Shown here piece after piece: positions 22,756 to 35,040 of a stretch of 64,000 nucleotides of DNA. The DNA lies in NCBI GenBank assembly GCA_008638375.1, contig CM018038.1, forward strand, positions 13,414,515-13,478,514, written 5' to 3'. A model generated the notes under the pieces. That model worked only from the letters and a program-made list of their open reading frames with translations, was not told the origin of the DNA and made no database searches. The DNA is from Nyssa sinensis. Taxonomy: Eukaryota; Streptophyta; Magnoliopsida; Cornales; Nyssaceae. The stretch's first letter is position 1. Each line of letters begins with the position of its first letter. A program made the translations under genes and the position numbers.

Positions 22756-25004
22756 GTACTGTTTTGTTTTTGGTGTAATTCTTTATTCTTGCTCTATATG
22801 TAGAAACTTTTGTAATAATAATTCAAGTTTTAAAATTTTCTATCTTTATAAATATTTTACTTAATAACTAAGTATTCACTTTTTACTAGTAATTTGGTCA
22901 AATCATTTAACCAATTATAATTTTTTGATTCCTGAAATGCCTTTTTAAATATTTTCAATGTTCTGACTATTCACAAAACGTCACTTCCAAAAGAAATTGA
23001 AAAATGTCTTAGGAATCCTACAAGGTTGTCAATTACGTTATTGAACCCCCACACGTAGACTGCCATATTACGGGCAAAGTTGAACAAGGCAGTGTTTTTT
23101 TTTTCTTTTCTTTGGTAATAATTAGGTATCATATTTTCTTAATGACTGACGGATAAGATCAGAATAAAATAAACCCTCCAGAACTCTCACAAACAGGAAC
23201 TTGATGGGGGAGGAAATGAGGAGAGAGAGAGAGAGGAATTAACGAAGCATCGCTATATTATTGTATAGGAAAACAATTGGTAGATTGATTTAATTTATCG
23301 AGTGATGTGTCAATAAATTTTTTTATAATTAATAAATAAATTTTTTTAATTAAAATTAAAAGAAAATTATGATAAAATATGTTATATGATGAACCAATCT
23401 AGTAAATTAATTTAGTGTATTTAATATTATTCTATTGTTTAGTGGAGGTAATCTTATTTTGTGACATGCAATTTAATCCAGAGTTAATATGGGTGAGTTT
23501 CATATTTAAGAGAATTGATTATTGAAAATTAGATTTATTCTAAAATAATTGGTTTGTTATTCAGATATTTGATAAAAATTGTATAAAATTAATTTTATAT
23601 TATGAGTTTTTTCTTAACATTTTATATTAAATAATATATAAATAGTGAATCTAAAAATAAAACATGTAAAAGTCAAGGGAAACTTATTTTTTTTAAAACT
23701 TTTCAAAATTATTTTTTCACCAAAATTTAGTAAACGTCTTACAAAACATGTTTTTAAAATAGGGTAATGTTAAATTTATTTCTTTATTATATTCATGCAC
23801 TCTGATTTATAATAAATGAGTGAAAGTATATGAATATAAACTGAAGTGCGTTCCGCCCATGAAATAATTAGGCCGACATTATCAAAACTCGTTCTACATT
23901 TTTCCACGTTCAAAACCTCGTTTTGGAGGCCCCCGCGTCGTGGGAGCTGCTTCGGCCAAAATAAGTGGACTACGTGGACGGCCGTTTTCCATTATCCACG
24001 TTTAGTAAGAATCAGGCTATTCACGATCGACGGTGGTCTGTATAGAGTGCATCGGTATATGGACTAAGAGTAAGAAAGGGTTAAATTCTGAAATAGAATA
24101 AAAAAAAAAAAACTTATTTTTTAGTTTGATATTATTTTTAACTTATTTATAAAATTATGATTATTTTTAAAATTATTTTTTAAAAAATATTTTTTATTAA
24201 AAAAATTATCTTTTTGAAAGTGTCAAAGATAATTTTAAACAATTTTTTTTTAAATACTTTTTTTAGAAAGACGTTTTTAAAATTTTTTTATTAATAAATC
24301 ATATTTTAAAATGACGTTTTTAAAGCGTCTTTTTTATAGAAAATTTTAAAAATTTATTTTTTAAAAAATAATTTCATAAATAATTTTATTCTTAAAAAAA
24401 ATAAAAAAAAATTTATTTTAGTCAAAAACTTGAGTAAGAAACGTGCATTCTACAAGTCCACTTTCTTTTGTTAATTTCAATGCATGGCACGATTGCGCGT
24501 CCAGAAGTCGGCGGCGGATCCAAGAAAAGACAGTTGTCATGCCCTCCTCTTCAAAAGTTTAGATAAATTTATTAACTTTTTTAATAAAGTAGAACTTGGT
24601 GTTCTAATTTTTTTTATATATACATATAAACTTTTTTGAATTTTTAATACTTATTATTTAATGTTTTCAAAAAATTTAAATATAGATTTTTTTACTATTA
24701 ATTTTGTTAGAATTTTTTAAAAACAATGATACTTTCCCACCTAATTATATATATATAAAGATATATATATATCTAAATATTTTATAGTTATAATTTAATT
24801 TCTTTAACTAAAATTTTTAAATCCCCTGCGGTTAAGAGTTATAATATTTAAAAAATTTTAAATGAATTAGAGCAATGAGGTGTCAATGCACCTTTATAAT
24901 AATATCATTTCAAGTGTGATATGACTCAAATTTTTTGATAAAGTATAGTTTAATGGCTAAGTATCATTGAAAAACACATATTACAATGTGGTACTCCAAA
25001 CTTA
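22756..25004. other. AT-rich non-coding region upstream of UGT-2, with unit-2-specific sequence
   Basis: About 23130-24580 has no counterpart before UGT-1. Inside it, 23845-24070 is strikingly less AT-rich than its surroundings, and 24095-24425 is palindromic, with gacgttttt and aaagcgtc-type arms suggesting another decayed foldback element. No coding frame is supported. Confidence 0.5.
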
Positions 25005-25520
25005 ATTAAAAATATTAAAATAATTTTTTTAATTTAAAAAGTTTACGATATATTTTTTTATCCAAAAAATCTAAAAAGAAACTTTTAATATAAAAAATTT
25101 AATTGTTAACTTTCATCTTAATACTGTTAAAAATTATTATTGATTAGACCAAAATAACCTTCAAGATATATTTTAAAAAATACTAAATAATAGATACAAT
25201 AAATTATTTAATTAAAAAAATAACATTTTTTTATTTATTTAGAATGCCTAAAAAATAAATTTTTACTTTATAAAATGTTATGATTTTTTTGGGATTGAAA
25301 ATTATATTTTATATAATTTTTAATATTTTTCTTTCTAAAATATATCTTGAATGACATTTTAGTATTATCAGTAATATTTTTTAACGCTGTTAAGATAAAA
25401 GTTAATAATTAAATATTTTTATTTTAAAATTTATTTTTTAAGTTTTTACATAAAAAAATGTATCATAATTTTTTAGATTAAAAAAATTTATTTTAATAAC
25501 TTTTTAATTATTTTTCGTTA
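25005..25520. mobile_element. Long palindromic (foldback) element, copy 3 of 4
   Basis: Orthologous by position to 2745-3265, about 10-12% diverged by eye, with the same inverted arms. Confidence 0.6.
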
Positions 25521-25669
25521 AAAAATATTTCTAGAAATGAAATAAATGAGAGTTTTTTTAAATGTAACTGATACAGAGTCAAGTAATATGTGTTTTCAAT
25601 GTGCTCGTCTATTTTGATGAGACATGTTATATATAATAAAATATTATTAAAAAAATATATTAACATAAA

Positions 25670-25975
25670 ATAATCCACAAATCCACTAAAGACTCGCCAA
25701 TAATAAATGGTGGTCTACTCATTGAAACCTCAAGTGGTGCGATAATGAATGCTGCAACCAGTCAGATTGAGAGTGATGAGATGGTATGGTCAGCCACCAC
25801 CGCACTCCACACGGCACAATCTGTTTGTTTTGGCTAATTCAACGCCTCGTGAGCTGAAAATCTGTTGCGTCTGTATCCTTCTCACTAATGCAGTTGTAGT
25901 AGTTCGGTTCAGATGTCAAACCCGACGAGAGAGAGAGAGAGACAAGTCTTCCATGACTGCCATGTCTCGTTAGAG
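25670..25975. repeat. Conserved non-coding block, unit 2 copy
   Basis: Matches 3430-3725 nearly end to end, including the GA run and CATGACTGCCATGTCTCGTT. No stable frame. Confidence 0.6.
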
Positions 25976-26010
25976 CAACCATCGTGGACGCAAGGGTGAT
26001 AAAAGTAGTA

Positions 26011-26274
26011 CACCTCCGCCCGCCACAAATTAAAAGTTCTTTATTTTGTTCTGAGACGTTCCATTATAAGAGTTTTCTTTAAAAAGATAATATATAAATT
26101 AGAGTAAAATTTTTAACTTATTTTTTATTAATTTAATGTGAATATATTATTTAATATAAAATAAGGTTAATTTTATAAATTTATATTTTTATTTAAGTGT
26201 AAAATTATTAAATATTTAGTCTCATTAAAAAGTTTATTTTCACAAAATAGACTATTTTAATTGGACAAAGAGAG
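26011..26274. mobile_element. Stowaway-like MITE, unit 2 copy
   Basis: Bordered by TA on both sides; starts CACCTCCGCCCG and ends TTGGACAAAGAGAG. It is the ortholog of 3767-4021. Confidence 0.75.
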
Positions 26275-26313
26275 TATTGTTTTATTATTTTATTGAGATA
26301 ATACTATTGTAAG

Positions 26314-26499
26314 TGATGCTGCACTTTTTGGCTAATGCGTATTCTAAGCTTGGCTCCCTGAAGAACACTCAAAGAAGAAGATTAGAGGACCACTGGATTG
26401 GCTCCGGCGGTAGCCGCTCCGATTCTTAAGTTAATCAACTGAATTGAAAAGACTATAATGTAAGCTAAAGAATGAACATAGAAAATAAGTGTAGCATCA
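26314..26499 (-). repeat. Aberrant 5' terminus of B: inverted copy of the LTR's R-U5 end
   Basis: The element should start with the LTR head TGATATACC. Instead 26314-26492 is the reverse complement of the last 180 bases of the 3' LTR (35854-36033), joined through a shared AAGTGTA to the normal last bases GCATCA just before the PBS. The normal U3 is absent from this side. Confidence 0.88.
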
Positions 26500-26520
26500 T
26501 TTTGGCGCTGTCTGTGGGAA
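26500..26520 (+). other. Primer binding site of element B
   Basis: TTTTGGCGCTGTCTGTGGG directly follows the LTR end GCATCA. It is equivalent to the PBS of A and C with one change in the core (GCGCT for GCGCC). Confidence 0.65.
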
Positions 26521-26579
26521 TCGACACTCACCAAGTGCTCTACTTGCGCAAAACTCATTCTCCTTTTCACTAAGGGATT

Positions 26580-28400
26580 ATGGCTCCCAATCTCCGACCA
26601 AGAAAGAATACTCAAAATCCTCAAAACCCTTAACCCCGACCGCCTGCCGAACGAGGAAGAGGACGAACAAGTGATCCCGTGCGACAAGAGCTCGACCAAG
26701 TCAAACGGCAAAACCAGTTGATGCAAGGACAACTCCTAGCCATGTCCAGAACTCTGGCAATGCTCACTTAGAATCGCGAAGCTAATCCTATGAATCCACC
26801 CGTCAACATGACCGATCAACAACCTCTTACTACTACTCACATTCATGGAGATCCCCAACCGTCAGCAGCCGCAAGCAAAGGGATACCAACTTTTATCCCA
26901 GAAGTCCATTACCGAAGCACCACTAGGGCTCCGACCTCTAGGGGTTTGGAAGTGAATCTGGCACCGCAAGAGTCTTATCCTCAAGTAGCTCCTGCACCTC
27001 CAGTTCGGGAGGACCAAAGTCATCTCCCAGCCATGGGCTGGGATCATCCTATCCATATAGACCCTGAAGCTGCAAGGCTAGAGTCACAGCAACCAATCTT
27101 GCCTAGGGGTCCACAAAGAGCCGAAGAAGTTGCAGAGTCTATGGACTGTACTGTTGTTATGAGGGGTGCTTAAAACCCTCCAGAGTAGGATGAGTTAGCC
27201 AGGCTGCTCGGAAGGTTTGCCACACCATTCAACCCTGTTATCATGGCCGAGGAGAAGCCAAAGAAATTCGTTGTCCCAAAGTTCACTCCTTATGATGGGA
27301 CAGGGGATCCTAGGGACCACCTTTCCCATTACCAGCACACTATGGCCCTACATGGCACTTCCAACGCCTTTATATGCCAAACGTTTGTGACTAGCCTCAA
27401 GGGAACTGCTCTGAAGTGGTTTCATCATCTCCCACCGAACTCAGTCACTAGCTTCTACGAGCTCGGTAGGCAATTCCTGGACAGGTTCATGACTAGCAGA
27501 AGGTTGAGAAAGGGTCCTAAATTTTTGTTAAATGTGAAACAGACTAAGGAGGAGTCCCTCAGAGAGTACATCGTACGTTTAAATGCCGAACTCACTGAGG
27601 TTACAGATTGCAGCCCCAGTTTTCTTGTAGCTGCATTAGCCTCTGGTCTTGCACAAGGAGGCTTCAGGGATTGTTTGACAAAAAATCCCCTTGCCGATAT
27701 GGCAACCCTCATGGATCGAGCAAGGAAATACATTAACCTAAAGGAAGCAAAAAACACCTCCCGAAAGGTTAAAGAGCAAGCTCAAAAAGGCGACAAGAAA
27801 AAAGACGACCAGAAGAATGATAACTAGAGGAGGGACCCTAGTACGGCTAGGAAGAGAGTCAGAAGCCCAGAAAAAAGAATGGTGCCCAGAACTTCGTATA
27901 ATTCAGGACTAAGAGAGTTCACCAATTTTACTCCTCTGAACACCTCTCCAAACTACATACTTCGGCAAGTCAGATCTCGAGAAAATTTAAGATGGCTAGA
28001 GCCCTTAAAATGTGACCCCAGCTACAGGGACCAGAGCAAGTATTGTGATTTTCATAAAGACCGTGGACATACAACTAACACATGTAAGGCTCTTAAACAT
28101 GAAATTTAGCAGCTTATAAGGAGAGGACGACTACAAGAATTTGTCAGGCAGAACGGGGGGCAGAACCCCTGCAACGATAGGCCTTAGTAGAGGAGGCCAG
28201 ATCAAAGGCCTGATCAGAGACAAAAGCAAAGTGAAGGACGAAATGAGCCTCAACGGCAGAACAACCAAGTAATCTTCGTCTTTCATGCAGATTCTCCGAC
28301 AACTGAAACGTCCAATAGATCAAGAAAACGATATACTCAGGAGGTTAGAGCTATTCTTAGCATCATACAGATCTCTAATGTCGAGAAAATATTGAGGCCA
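26580..28400 (+). pseudogene. gag of element B
   Basis: ATG at 26580 (MAPNLRPRK) is the shared gag start. The frame runs with stops but no shift to the protease. The gag core lies at 27243-27827 (KFVVPKFTPYDGTGDPRDHL, LKWFHHLPPNS, FLDRFMTSRRLRKGP, REYIVRLNAELTEV) and ends in a Lys-rich tail. A zinc knuckle YCDFHKDRGHTTNTC lies near 28037-28083. Stops include TAA in the first 20 codons and TAG at 27825-27827 and 28107-28109. Confidence 0.88.
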
Positions 28401-28910
28401 TTACTTAAAATCCAGTTCTCAGACCACGATCTTGAAGGGGTACACTGTCCTCACAGTGACGCTCTTGTCATCTTCCTTAAAATTGCTAATTTTGAGATCT
28501 AAAGAATCCTTGTGGATACTGGAAGTTTGATGAATGTACTGTTCTACAAACCTTTCAAGCAGATAAAGTTCAACCCTAGTGACATCAAGCCCACTCTCAT
28601 AATCATGGCAGGTTTCAATGGGAATCTCAATACTCTGTTAAGAAGGATTGACCTTGCCACTACTACAGGGGAAGGAGATGGACAAAAAACCATAGTAACT
28701 GAATACATGGTTCTGAATGCTAAATCCCCATATAATGTCATAATTGAGAGACCTTGGCTACACTAGATGGGAGCAGTCACCTCGACTCTCCACCAATGCC
28801 TAAAATACGTCCACAATCAGACGGTCTACTCTATCAGAGGATGCCAACCAACTTCTAGAGAATGTCATGCTCTTGCACTCAAGGTAAAGGCTCCCAAATA
28901 GCAATTACAG
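28401..28910 (+). pseudogene. Protease region of element B pol
   Basis: The catalytic DTG is intact at 28515-28523 (ILVDTGSLMNVLF), unlike A and C. A stop (TAA, about 28500) sits just before it and a TAG at 28764-28766 after WLH, where A has Gln. Confidence 0.8.
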
Positions 28911-30120
28911 CACACCCGTGAAAGTGTGGGTCCAGTCCTCTCCCACCATCACGAGATAGAAAACTGCCCTTCTAGAATTGATGAGCCACTAAACCCTAGA
29001 GAAAGGGACAGTAGAGCCAAGCCCATAAAGGACCCCATTAAAGTATTGGTCAGCTCGGAATCCCAAGGGCACTTCCTGCAGATAGGTCTAGACCTAACAC
29101 CCGCCGAGCAAGGTACGATGGTAGAATTTCTAAAGAAAAACCTCTCGGTGTTCGCTTGGGAAACAAAGGATATAGAGGGCATATATCTAGACCTCATCAC
29201 TCACAAACTAATGGTGGATCTAGACCACCCACCAGTGAGACAGAAAATAAGGCCACTCGCTCCAGAGTGGCATCAAGTTATCAACGAAGAGGTCCAAAGG
29301 CTGCTTGAGGCCAAGATGATGCGAGAGGTATTTTACCCTAATTGGCTAGCCAACACCGTTCTGGTTAAAAAAAAAATGGCAAGTGGAGAGTCTGTGTTGA
29401 CTATACAGACCTCAATAAAACATGTCCCAAAGATAGCTTTCCTTTGCCGAGGATAGATCAGCTAGTTGATGCAACTGTAGGGCATGAACTCATGAGCTTC
29501 ATAGACGCCTACTCCGGATATAATCAAATACAGATGTACTCTCCAGACCAAGAAAAGACTGCATTCATAACCGAACGAGGTCTCTATTGCTGTAGAGTGA
29601 TGCCGTTCGGACTAAAAAATGCTGGGGCCACATACTAGCGTTTGGTTAATAAGATGTTCGGCCTTTTGATCAGCAGTACCATGGAAGTTTATATTGATGA
29701 TATGCTGGTCAAAAGCCTACGGAAGGATAGCCACCTCCAGCACCTGGCTCAAACATTTGATATTCTGAGGCAATACAAGATGAAACTCAATCCCTCGAAG
29801 TGTACCTTTGGTGTAACAAAGGGAAAGTTCTTGGGATACATTGTCTCTCAAAGGGGTATAGAAGCAGACCCTACTCAGATTGGGGCTTTGTTTGGACTGG
29901 AGTCACCAAGGACCAAGAAAGACATTCAAGCTTTGAATGGCAGAATTGCAGCTCTCAGTAGATTTATCTCCAAATCCATTGATCGTTGCCTACCGTTCTT
30001 CAGAGCGCTGAAGGGTAACAAAGCTCTACAGTGGACAGAAGATTGTGAAAAAGCCTTTCAAGAACTGAAAGAATACCTATCATCACCTGAACTCTTATCA
30101 AAACCAGTCTAGAGGGAAAA
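28911..30120 (+). pseudogene. Reverse transcriptase region of element B pol
   Basis: Segments INEEVQRLLEAKMMREVFYP, RIDQLVDATVGHELMSFIDA and RGLYCCRVMPFGLKNAGATY are clear, with YIDD at 29690-29701. A one-base loss in the A run at 29367-29376 shifts the frame. A TAG at 29636-29638 stands where C has Gln (CAG) and where A also reads Gln. Confidence 0.85.
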
Positions 30121-31090
30121 GCTATTTCTCTACTTTGTTGTCTCCGAGAATGCCGTCAGTTCTATATTGGTCAGGCAGGATAGGGGCATCCAAAGGCCCA
30201 TATTTTATGTCAACAGGGCACTGTTAGACATAGAGAAGAAGTGCCCTGAGATTGAAAAACTAGCCCTTGCGCTTGTAGTATCTACTCGAAAGCTCCGGCC
30301 TTATTTTCAAGCACATCCCATTAAAATTCCAACTACCTACCCCTTGAAGCCAGTACTAAGGAAGCCTGAGGTATCAAGGCAATTAGTCAAATGGTTAGTA
30401 GAACTAGGAGAGTTCGACATTTCTTATGTTCCACAGATCTCGATTAAAGGGCAAGCATTGGCCGATTTTGTTGTTGAGTTTACCCCAGCACTACAAGACA
30501 GAGCACAGCTTTGTGAAAGTTTGGGAACATGGCAGCTTTACACTGACGGATTATCCACCGATCACGGTTCTGGAGTTGGTTTGGTATTATAATCCCCTGA
30601 TGGGCTCATGACAGAGAAGGCCGTTAACCTAGGGTTCAGGGCCTCCAACAATGAGGCAAAATACGAGGCCCTTGTCTTGGGGATGAAGTTAGCACAGGAG
30701 CGTGGGGCTCAGAACCTTGAAGTCTTCTTTGATTCCTAATTGGTGGTCAGCCAAGTTTAGGGAGAGTTTGTCATCAAAGATGACAGAATGCTTCGGTATT
30801 CAGAACTGGTCAACTCTTTGAAATGCTCCTTCCAAGCATTCTCAATCCAAAAAATAGAAAGAGGCAAGAACTATAAAGCCGATGCTTTGGTGAACATGGC
30901 ATCTCACCTGAAATCAAAAGGAGATACTACGCTGAGAATCTCCCACCAGCCAAGATCGAGCATCAAAGAGATCCAAGTCGCCCAGATTACAGAACAACCT
31001 CAAAACTGGATGACTTCCATCCTCCAGTACCTAGAAGAAGGGCTCCTCCCAGAGGACAAAAGCATGGCAAGAAGGATCTGAATTAGAGCA
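30121..31090 (+). pseudogene. RNase H regions of element B pol
   Basis: The RT-linked RNase H covers LYFVVSENAVSSILVRQDRG to GELGEFDISYVP-type sequence. The second RNase H begins LYTDGLSTDHGSGVGLVL with its TDG intact, then KYEALVLGMKLAQE and NMASHLKSKG. Stops at 30590-30592 and 30737-30739 replace Gln codons. Confidence 0.8.
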
Positions 31091-32241
31091 ACTTGGTACC
31101 TTGTTATGAATGGAAGGCTTTACCGAAGGTCCTACTCTCAACCTTTGCTGAGATGCCTTTCTCCAGAGGAGTCACAGTATGTCCTAGCAGAAATTCATGA
31201 AGGAATATGTGGAAACCATAATGGGGGCAGAACCATAGCACATCGAGCTCTAACACAAGGCTATTATTGGCCTAGAATGCTGAGACAGGCTAAAGAATAC
31301 GTCCGAAAGTGTGACAAGTGCCAAAGGTTCGCTCCCTACCAACACCAGCCCCGCCATGAGCTAATCCGTATCACAAGTCCATGGCCTTTTGCTCAGTGGG
31401 GGATGGACATCATAGGCTCATTGCCTAAAGCCACACTGAACAGGAAATATCTACTGGTAGCCATTGACTACTTCTCCAAATGAGCGAAAGCAGAACCTCT
31501 AACACACATTACTGAGAAAGAAGTCAAGAGTTTCACTTAGAAGAATATAGTCTGCAAGTTCGGCATACCACGCGTGATCGTCTCAAACAATGGTACGCAA
31601 TTTGTTGGTAAAATTTTTAAGAAATTCTGCCAAGACCTACATATCAATCAACACTTTTCCTCCCCTGGTCATCCCTAAGCCAATGGGCAAGCAGAGGTCA
31701 CTAACCGAACAATCCTAGATGCTCTTAAGAAGAGGTTGGAAGGAGCCAAGGGAAGATGGGTTGAAGAACTCCTTGGAGTACTTTGGGCCTACAGAACAAC
31801 TAGAAGAATGCCAACCTCTGAAACTCCCTTTTCATTTTTCGACGGCACTGAAGTAGTAATCCCTGTCGAAATCGGTATGCCTACCCTGAGAACTGAAGCT
31901 TTCAACCAACAGACCAATGATCAGCAGCTCGCAGAGAACTTAGACTTACTTGAGGAAAAAAGGGAGCAAACCAGGGTCAGTATGAAGGCATATCAGCACA
32001 GAATGGCCAATAACTCTAAACTAGGGCTAAACCTGTCAGCTTTAAGGTTGGAGATCTTGTCCTAAGAAGAGTATTTCAGAACACCAAGGATCCCACTATG
32101 AGAAAGTTATCACCCGACTGGGAAGGCCCTTACACAGTAACAAAGACTGTTAGACCTACCACTTACTGGTTAGAGAACATGGATGGGAAACCTGTTCCCA
32201 GGCCTTGGAATATAGAGCACTTACGGAAATATTATCAATAA
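31091..32241 (+). pseudogene. Integrase region of element B pol
   Basis: HHCC zinc-binding part in 31190-31335 (HEGICGNHNGG, KCDKCQRF). WGMDIIGSLP holds the first catalytic Asp. The second motif is SNNGTQF with Asn at 31586-31588. GQAEVTNR holds the Glu. Stops: TGA at 31481-31483 (Trp in homologs), TAG near 31538, TAA near 31676. A one-base loss near 32026 shifts the last part. The ancestral stop is TAA at 32239-32241 after LRKYYQ. Confidence 0.85.
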
Positions 32242-32275
32242 AGATTTTTTCTTTTAATATTCCATGAAGTGTTTC

Positions 32276-32600
32276 CATCTTAAAGATTTTTTCTGGTCCA
32301 TCTTAATGTACAAACCTCGTGTCTGGTCCATCTTAATGTACAGACCTCGTGTCTAGTCCATCTCAATGCACAGACTTCGTGTTTGGTTCATCTTAATGTA
32401 CAAATCTCGTGTCTGGTCCATCTCAATGTACAGACTTCGTGTCTGGTCCATCTTAATGTACAAATCTCGTGTTTGGTCCATCTTAATGTACAGACCTTGT
32501 GTCTGGTCCATCTTAATGTACAGAATTTATGTCTGGTCCATCTTAATATACAAACCTCAAGTTTGTTCTATTCAGCATACAGATCATCAAGTATGGTCCA
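32276..32600. repeat. Tandem-repeat 3' region of element B (30-bp units)
   Basis: About ten units of 30 bases built on TGGTCCATCTTAATGTACAG / CCTCGTGTC, close after the end of pol. The open frames across it read a 10-residue repeat and are not a gene. Confidence 0.85.
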
Positions 32601-33129
32601 CCTCGTCAAGACTACTTGGTTATTTCCCAAACGAAAGGGAGAAGATTTAACTCAGTTGCTCAGCTACATGGTTACAAACACTCTTGTGAATCTCATTAGT
32701 TCTTACCATTTAAAGTTTTGGAAATCTACTATAAGAACAAAGGTTCTGGCGATCAAAGATTTGTGCAACTACCATCAATCTAGTTGTTATCAGAAGTCTT
32801 TCTAGCTCAACAGTTAAGCCCTGAACGATCTGCTTTCACAAAATTTGCTGCCCAAATTTGTTCAAATTTTATTACAAGTTGCTTTGCTCTGAAGGATGGG
32901 CCTAAAGTAGGCTTTTGAAAAGCTTTACCTACAAAAATTATAAGCTTGAAGGACTAGAGCCCACGGTCATACCACGGAAGCAACAAAGGCTGAGTCAATC
33001 TACTTGGCATCCATAACAGTTCACAGAATTTACAAATATGGCAACTCAAAAGGGTGAAGACAGTCAAATTGAGAAAAAGTCTTATTTTATTCATAAAAGC
33101 AAGTACATCAGTTTAATAAAAAAAAAATC

Positions 33130-35040
33130 CTATTCTGCAGGAGGAAGATCAGAAGGAGTTGCTTTGCTCGGGACCTCAGGACTGAATGGGGGAGCTTTAG
33201 TGCCTTCAATCAACGACAGATCGAAGTCTGGGAATTTTGTAAGAAGCTTGGTCTTGAAGTCATCATAACCATACTGAACCAGCTCTCGACCCATTGCTTG
33301 GACTTCAGCCCTCATTTCCACCTCAGTTTCTGCTTTGGCAGTTTCAACTGTAGGGGCCAGTGAATCTCGGAGCTTCTGGTCATAAAGGTATCGAATGTTG
33401 TAAAGCTCCTTCTCAAGATCTGCTGCCTTCTGAGCTTACAGATTCCTCTCAGACTCTAGTACGGCTAGAGAGTTTGAAGCCTCCTTCATCTTTTCCTCAG
33501 CAACATGAGCCACCGATTGAGCAGTCCCGAGCTGCAATCAGCTTCATCTAGCTCGGTTTGAAGCTTTTCAACTTCATCCGAGTTCAGAGGATCACCATCA
33601 AAGCATCCAAACTATGCATACTTTGCAAGGTACAAAGAAAATAGGTCAGAATATGTCAAGTACACAAACAGACAAACAAAGGAAGAGCAAAAGAAAACTT
33701 CAGAAATTACCTTCATATGGAGAGTCATCATTTCATTCATCAGCTTCTCCGAATTTTTCCCCTTATATCGATGAGGGCCCTTAGACCAGATATTGTCAAA
33801 GGCCTTTTTGGCAATCTGGTAATTTGAGTCATCAGACGGTTGGGGGGCTGGGGCAGCCTTCTTCCCCTTCCCGGTCTGCTTGCTCGAGACGGCGGGGGCA
33901 GGAAGTACCATGGATATCAGGGTAGGGGTCTCCCTCTCTTCCTTTGGAGGAGCACCCTCCGAAAAGCTGGATCTCCCTCTCTTCTTACCTTAGAGGGGTT
34001 GTTCAGTAGGAGGGGGAGCCTCTCCTACCTTCTTTTTGGAGGGCTCAGGAGCCCACGAGCCCAAAATGGATTGCCTAATCTCCTCCGAACGTTTGTTGGC
34101 CGCCATCAAATTTTCTTGGGTAATAATAACAGTGTAGGCTCGGTTCGAGGTCTAAAGGAGCTTCCGGTACTACTTCTGAAGGTCGGTAGTAAAAATAGAC
34201 CTCCTCCAAGCACTTTTATCTGCACCAGAAAAACAAGCACATTAGTTGAACAATTCAGAAGTGAAAATACGACACAGAGCAGTAACAGTTACTAGAAAAT
34301 GGGGTCTTACCTTTGAACCCCGTACTCCGGGTCTATGTTGAGATATGGCTCTAGAAGTCTGCACGCTCCCATCCTCCTCCAACAAAGAAGTACCACTTCT
34401 TCCATATTTTATTGGAAATGGGTACAAAAGACAGAGGTCTGAACCCCCTATTGAAAGGCATATAGAAGAGGCCTTCCGACCTCATATACTTCAGATCTAT
34501 ATTACTACGGATCAGATTGGCTGACACTTCTACATCGTTCAAATACCCTAGCACTATGAATCCTAAGAGATGCCGCCGACTATTAAGATTAAGGTCGGCA
34601 GGGCAAAGATCGAACTAATAGAAGAATTGCCTAACTAAATCAAAGAGAGAGAGCCTCAACCCCATCTCGAACCAAGCGAGAGAAACACAGATCTCACCCT
34701 CTTCAATGTTAGAAGGGCGATCTAGGGAGCTCGATACCCTACATGTAACATTTGAGGGAAAGTTATACTTTAGCCTCCACTCATTCAACAGACTCTAGGT
34801 AACAGCACTTTCACCCTCTTCTCTTTAGGAAGCCCTACCATAAGCTTCCTCAACCCTATTTCTGGGTTCTAAAAAGGCATCAACTACCCTAACCTTAGAA
34901 CTGTAAGGGGATCTTACAGACCTATCTCCGGTACTTCCGGCGGGATAACTACCTACATTTTTTACATGAGACGGTACAGTTATCTCCAAAGGGCTCCCTG
35001 TGCCGTCACCAGTACCAGAAGACGAAGAAGAAGCAGACAT
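33130..35040 (-). pseudogene. Antisense gene of element B (aORF)
   Basis: Best-preserved copy. Exon 1 is 34311-35040 from ATG (MSASSSSSGTGDG), intron 1 is 34220-34310 (GTAAGA...GTGCAG), exon 2 is 33711-34219, intron 2 is 33621-33710, and exon 3 is 33130-33620, ending SDLPPAE and TAA. Exon 1 holds VRVVDAFLEPRNRVEEAYG, a Leu-rich part LGYLNDVEVSANLIRSNIDL and the KKWYFFVGGGWE segment. Exon 2 is Pro-, Lys- and Ser-rich. Exon 3 is predicted coiled coil. Stops: TAA near 34823 (Gln in A and C), TAG at 34795-34797 (shared by all three), and TAG after the FVGGGWERADF segment. Similar to the putative gypsy type transposon family of plants; function unknown. Confidence 0.68.

Noticed and set aside
26314..26499. 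Inversion of the 5' LTR after integration
   Set aside because: A later inversion would not leave the exact U5 tip beside a perfect GTAAG duplication; it remains a less likely alternative.
32366..32805. 140-residue open frame with VHLNVQ repeats, and a similar one at 51374-51649
   Set aside because: Pure translation of 30- and 60-base tandem repeats whose period is a multiple of three.
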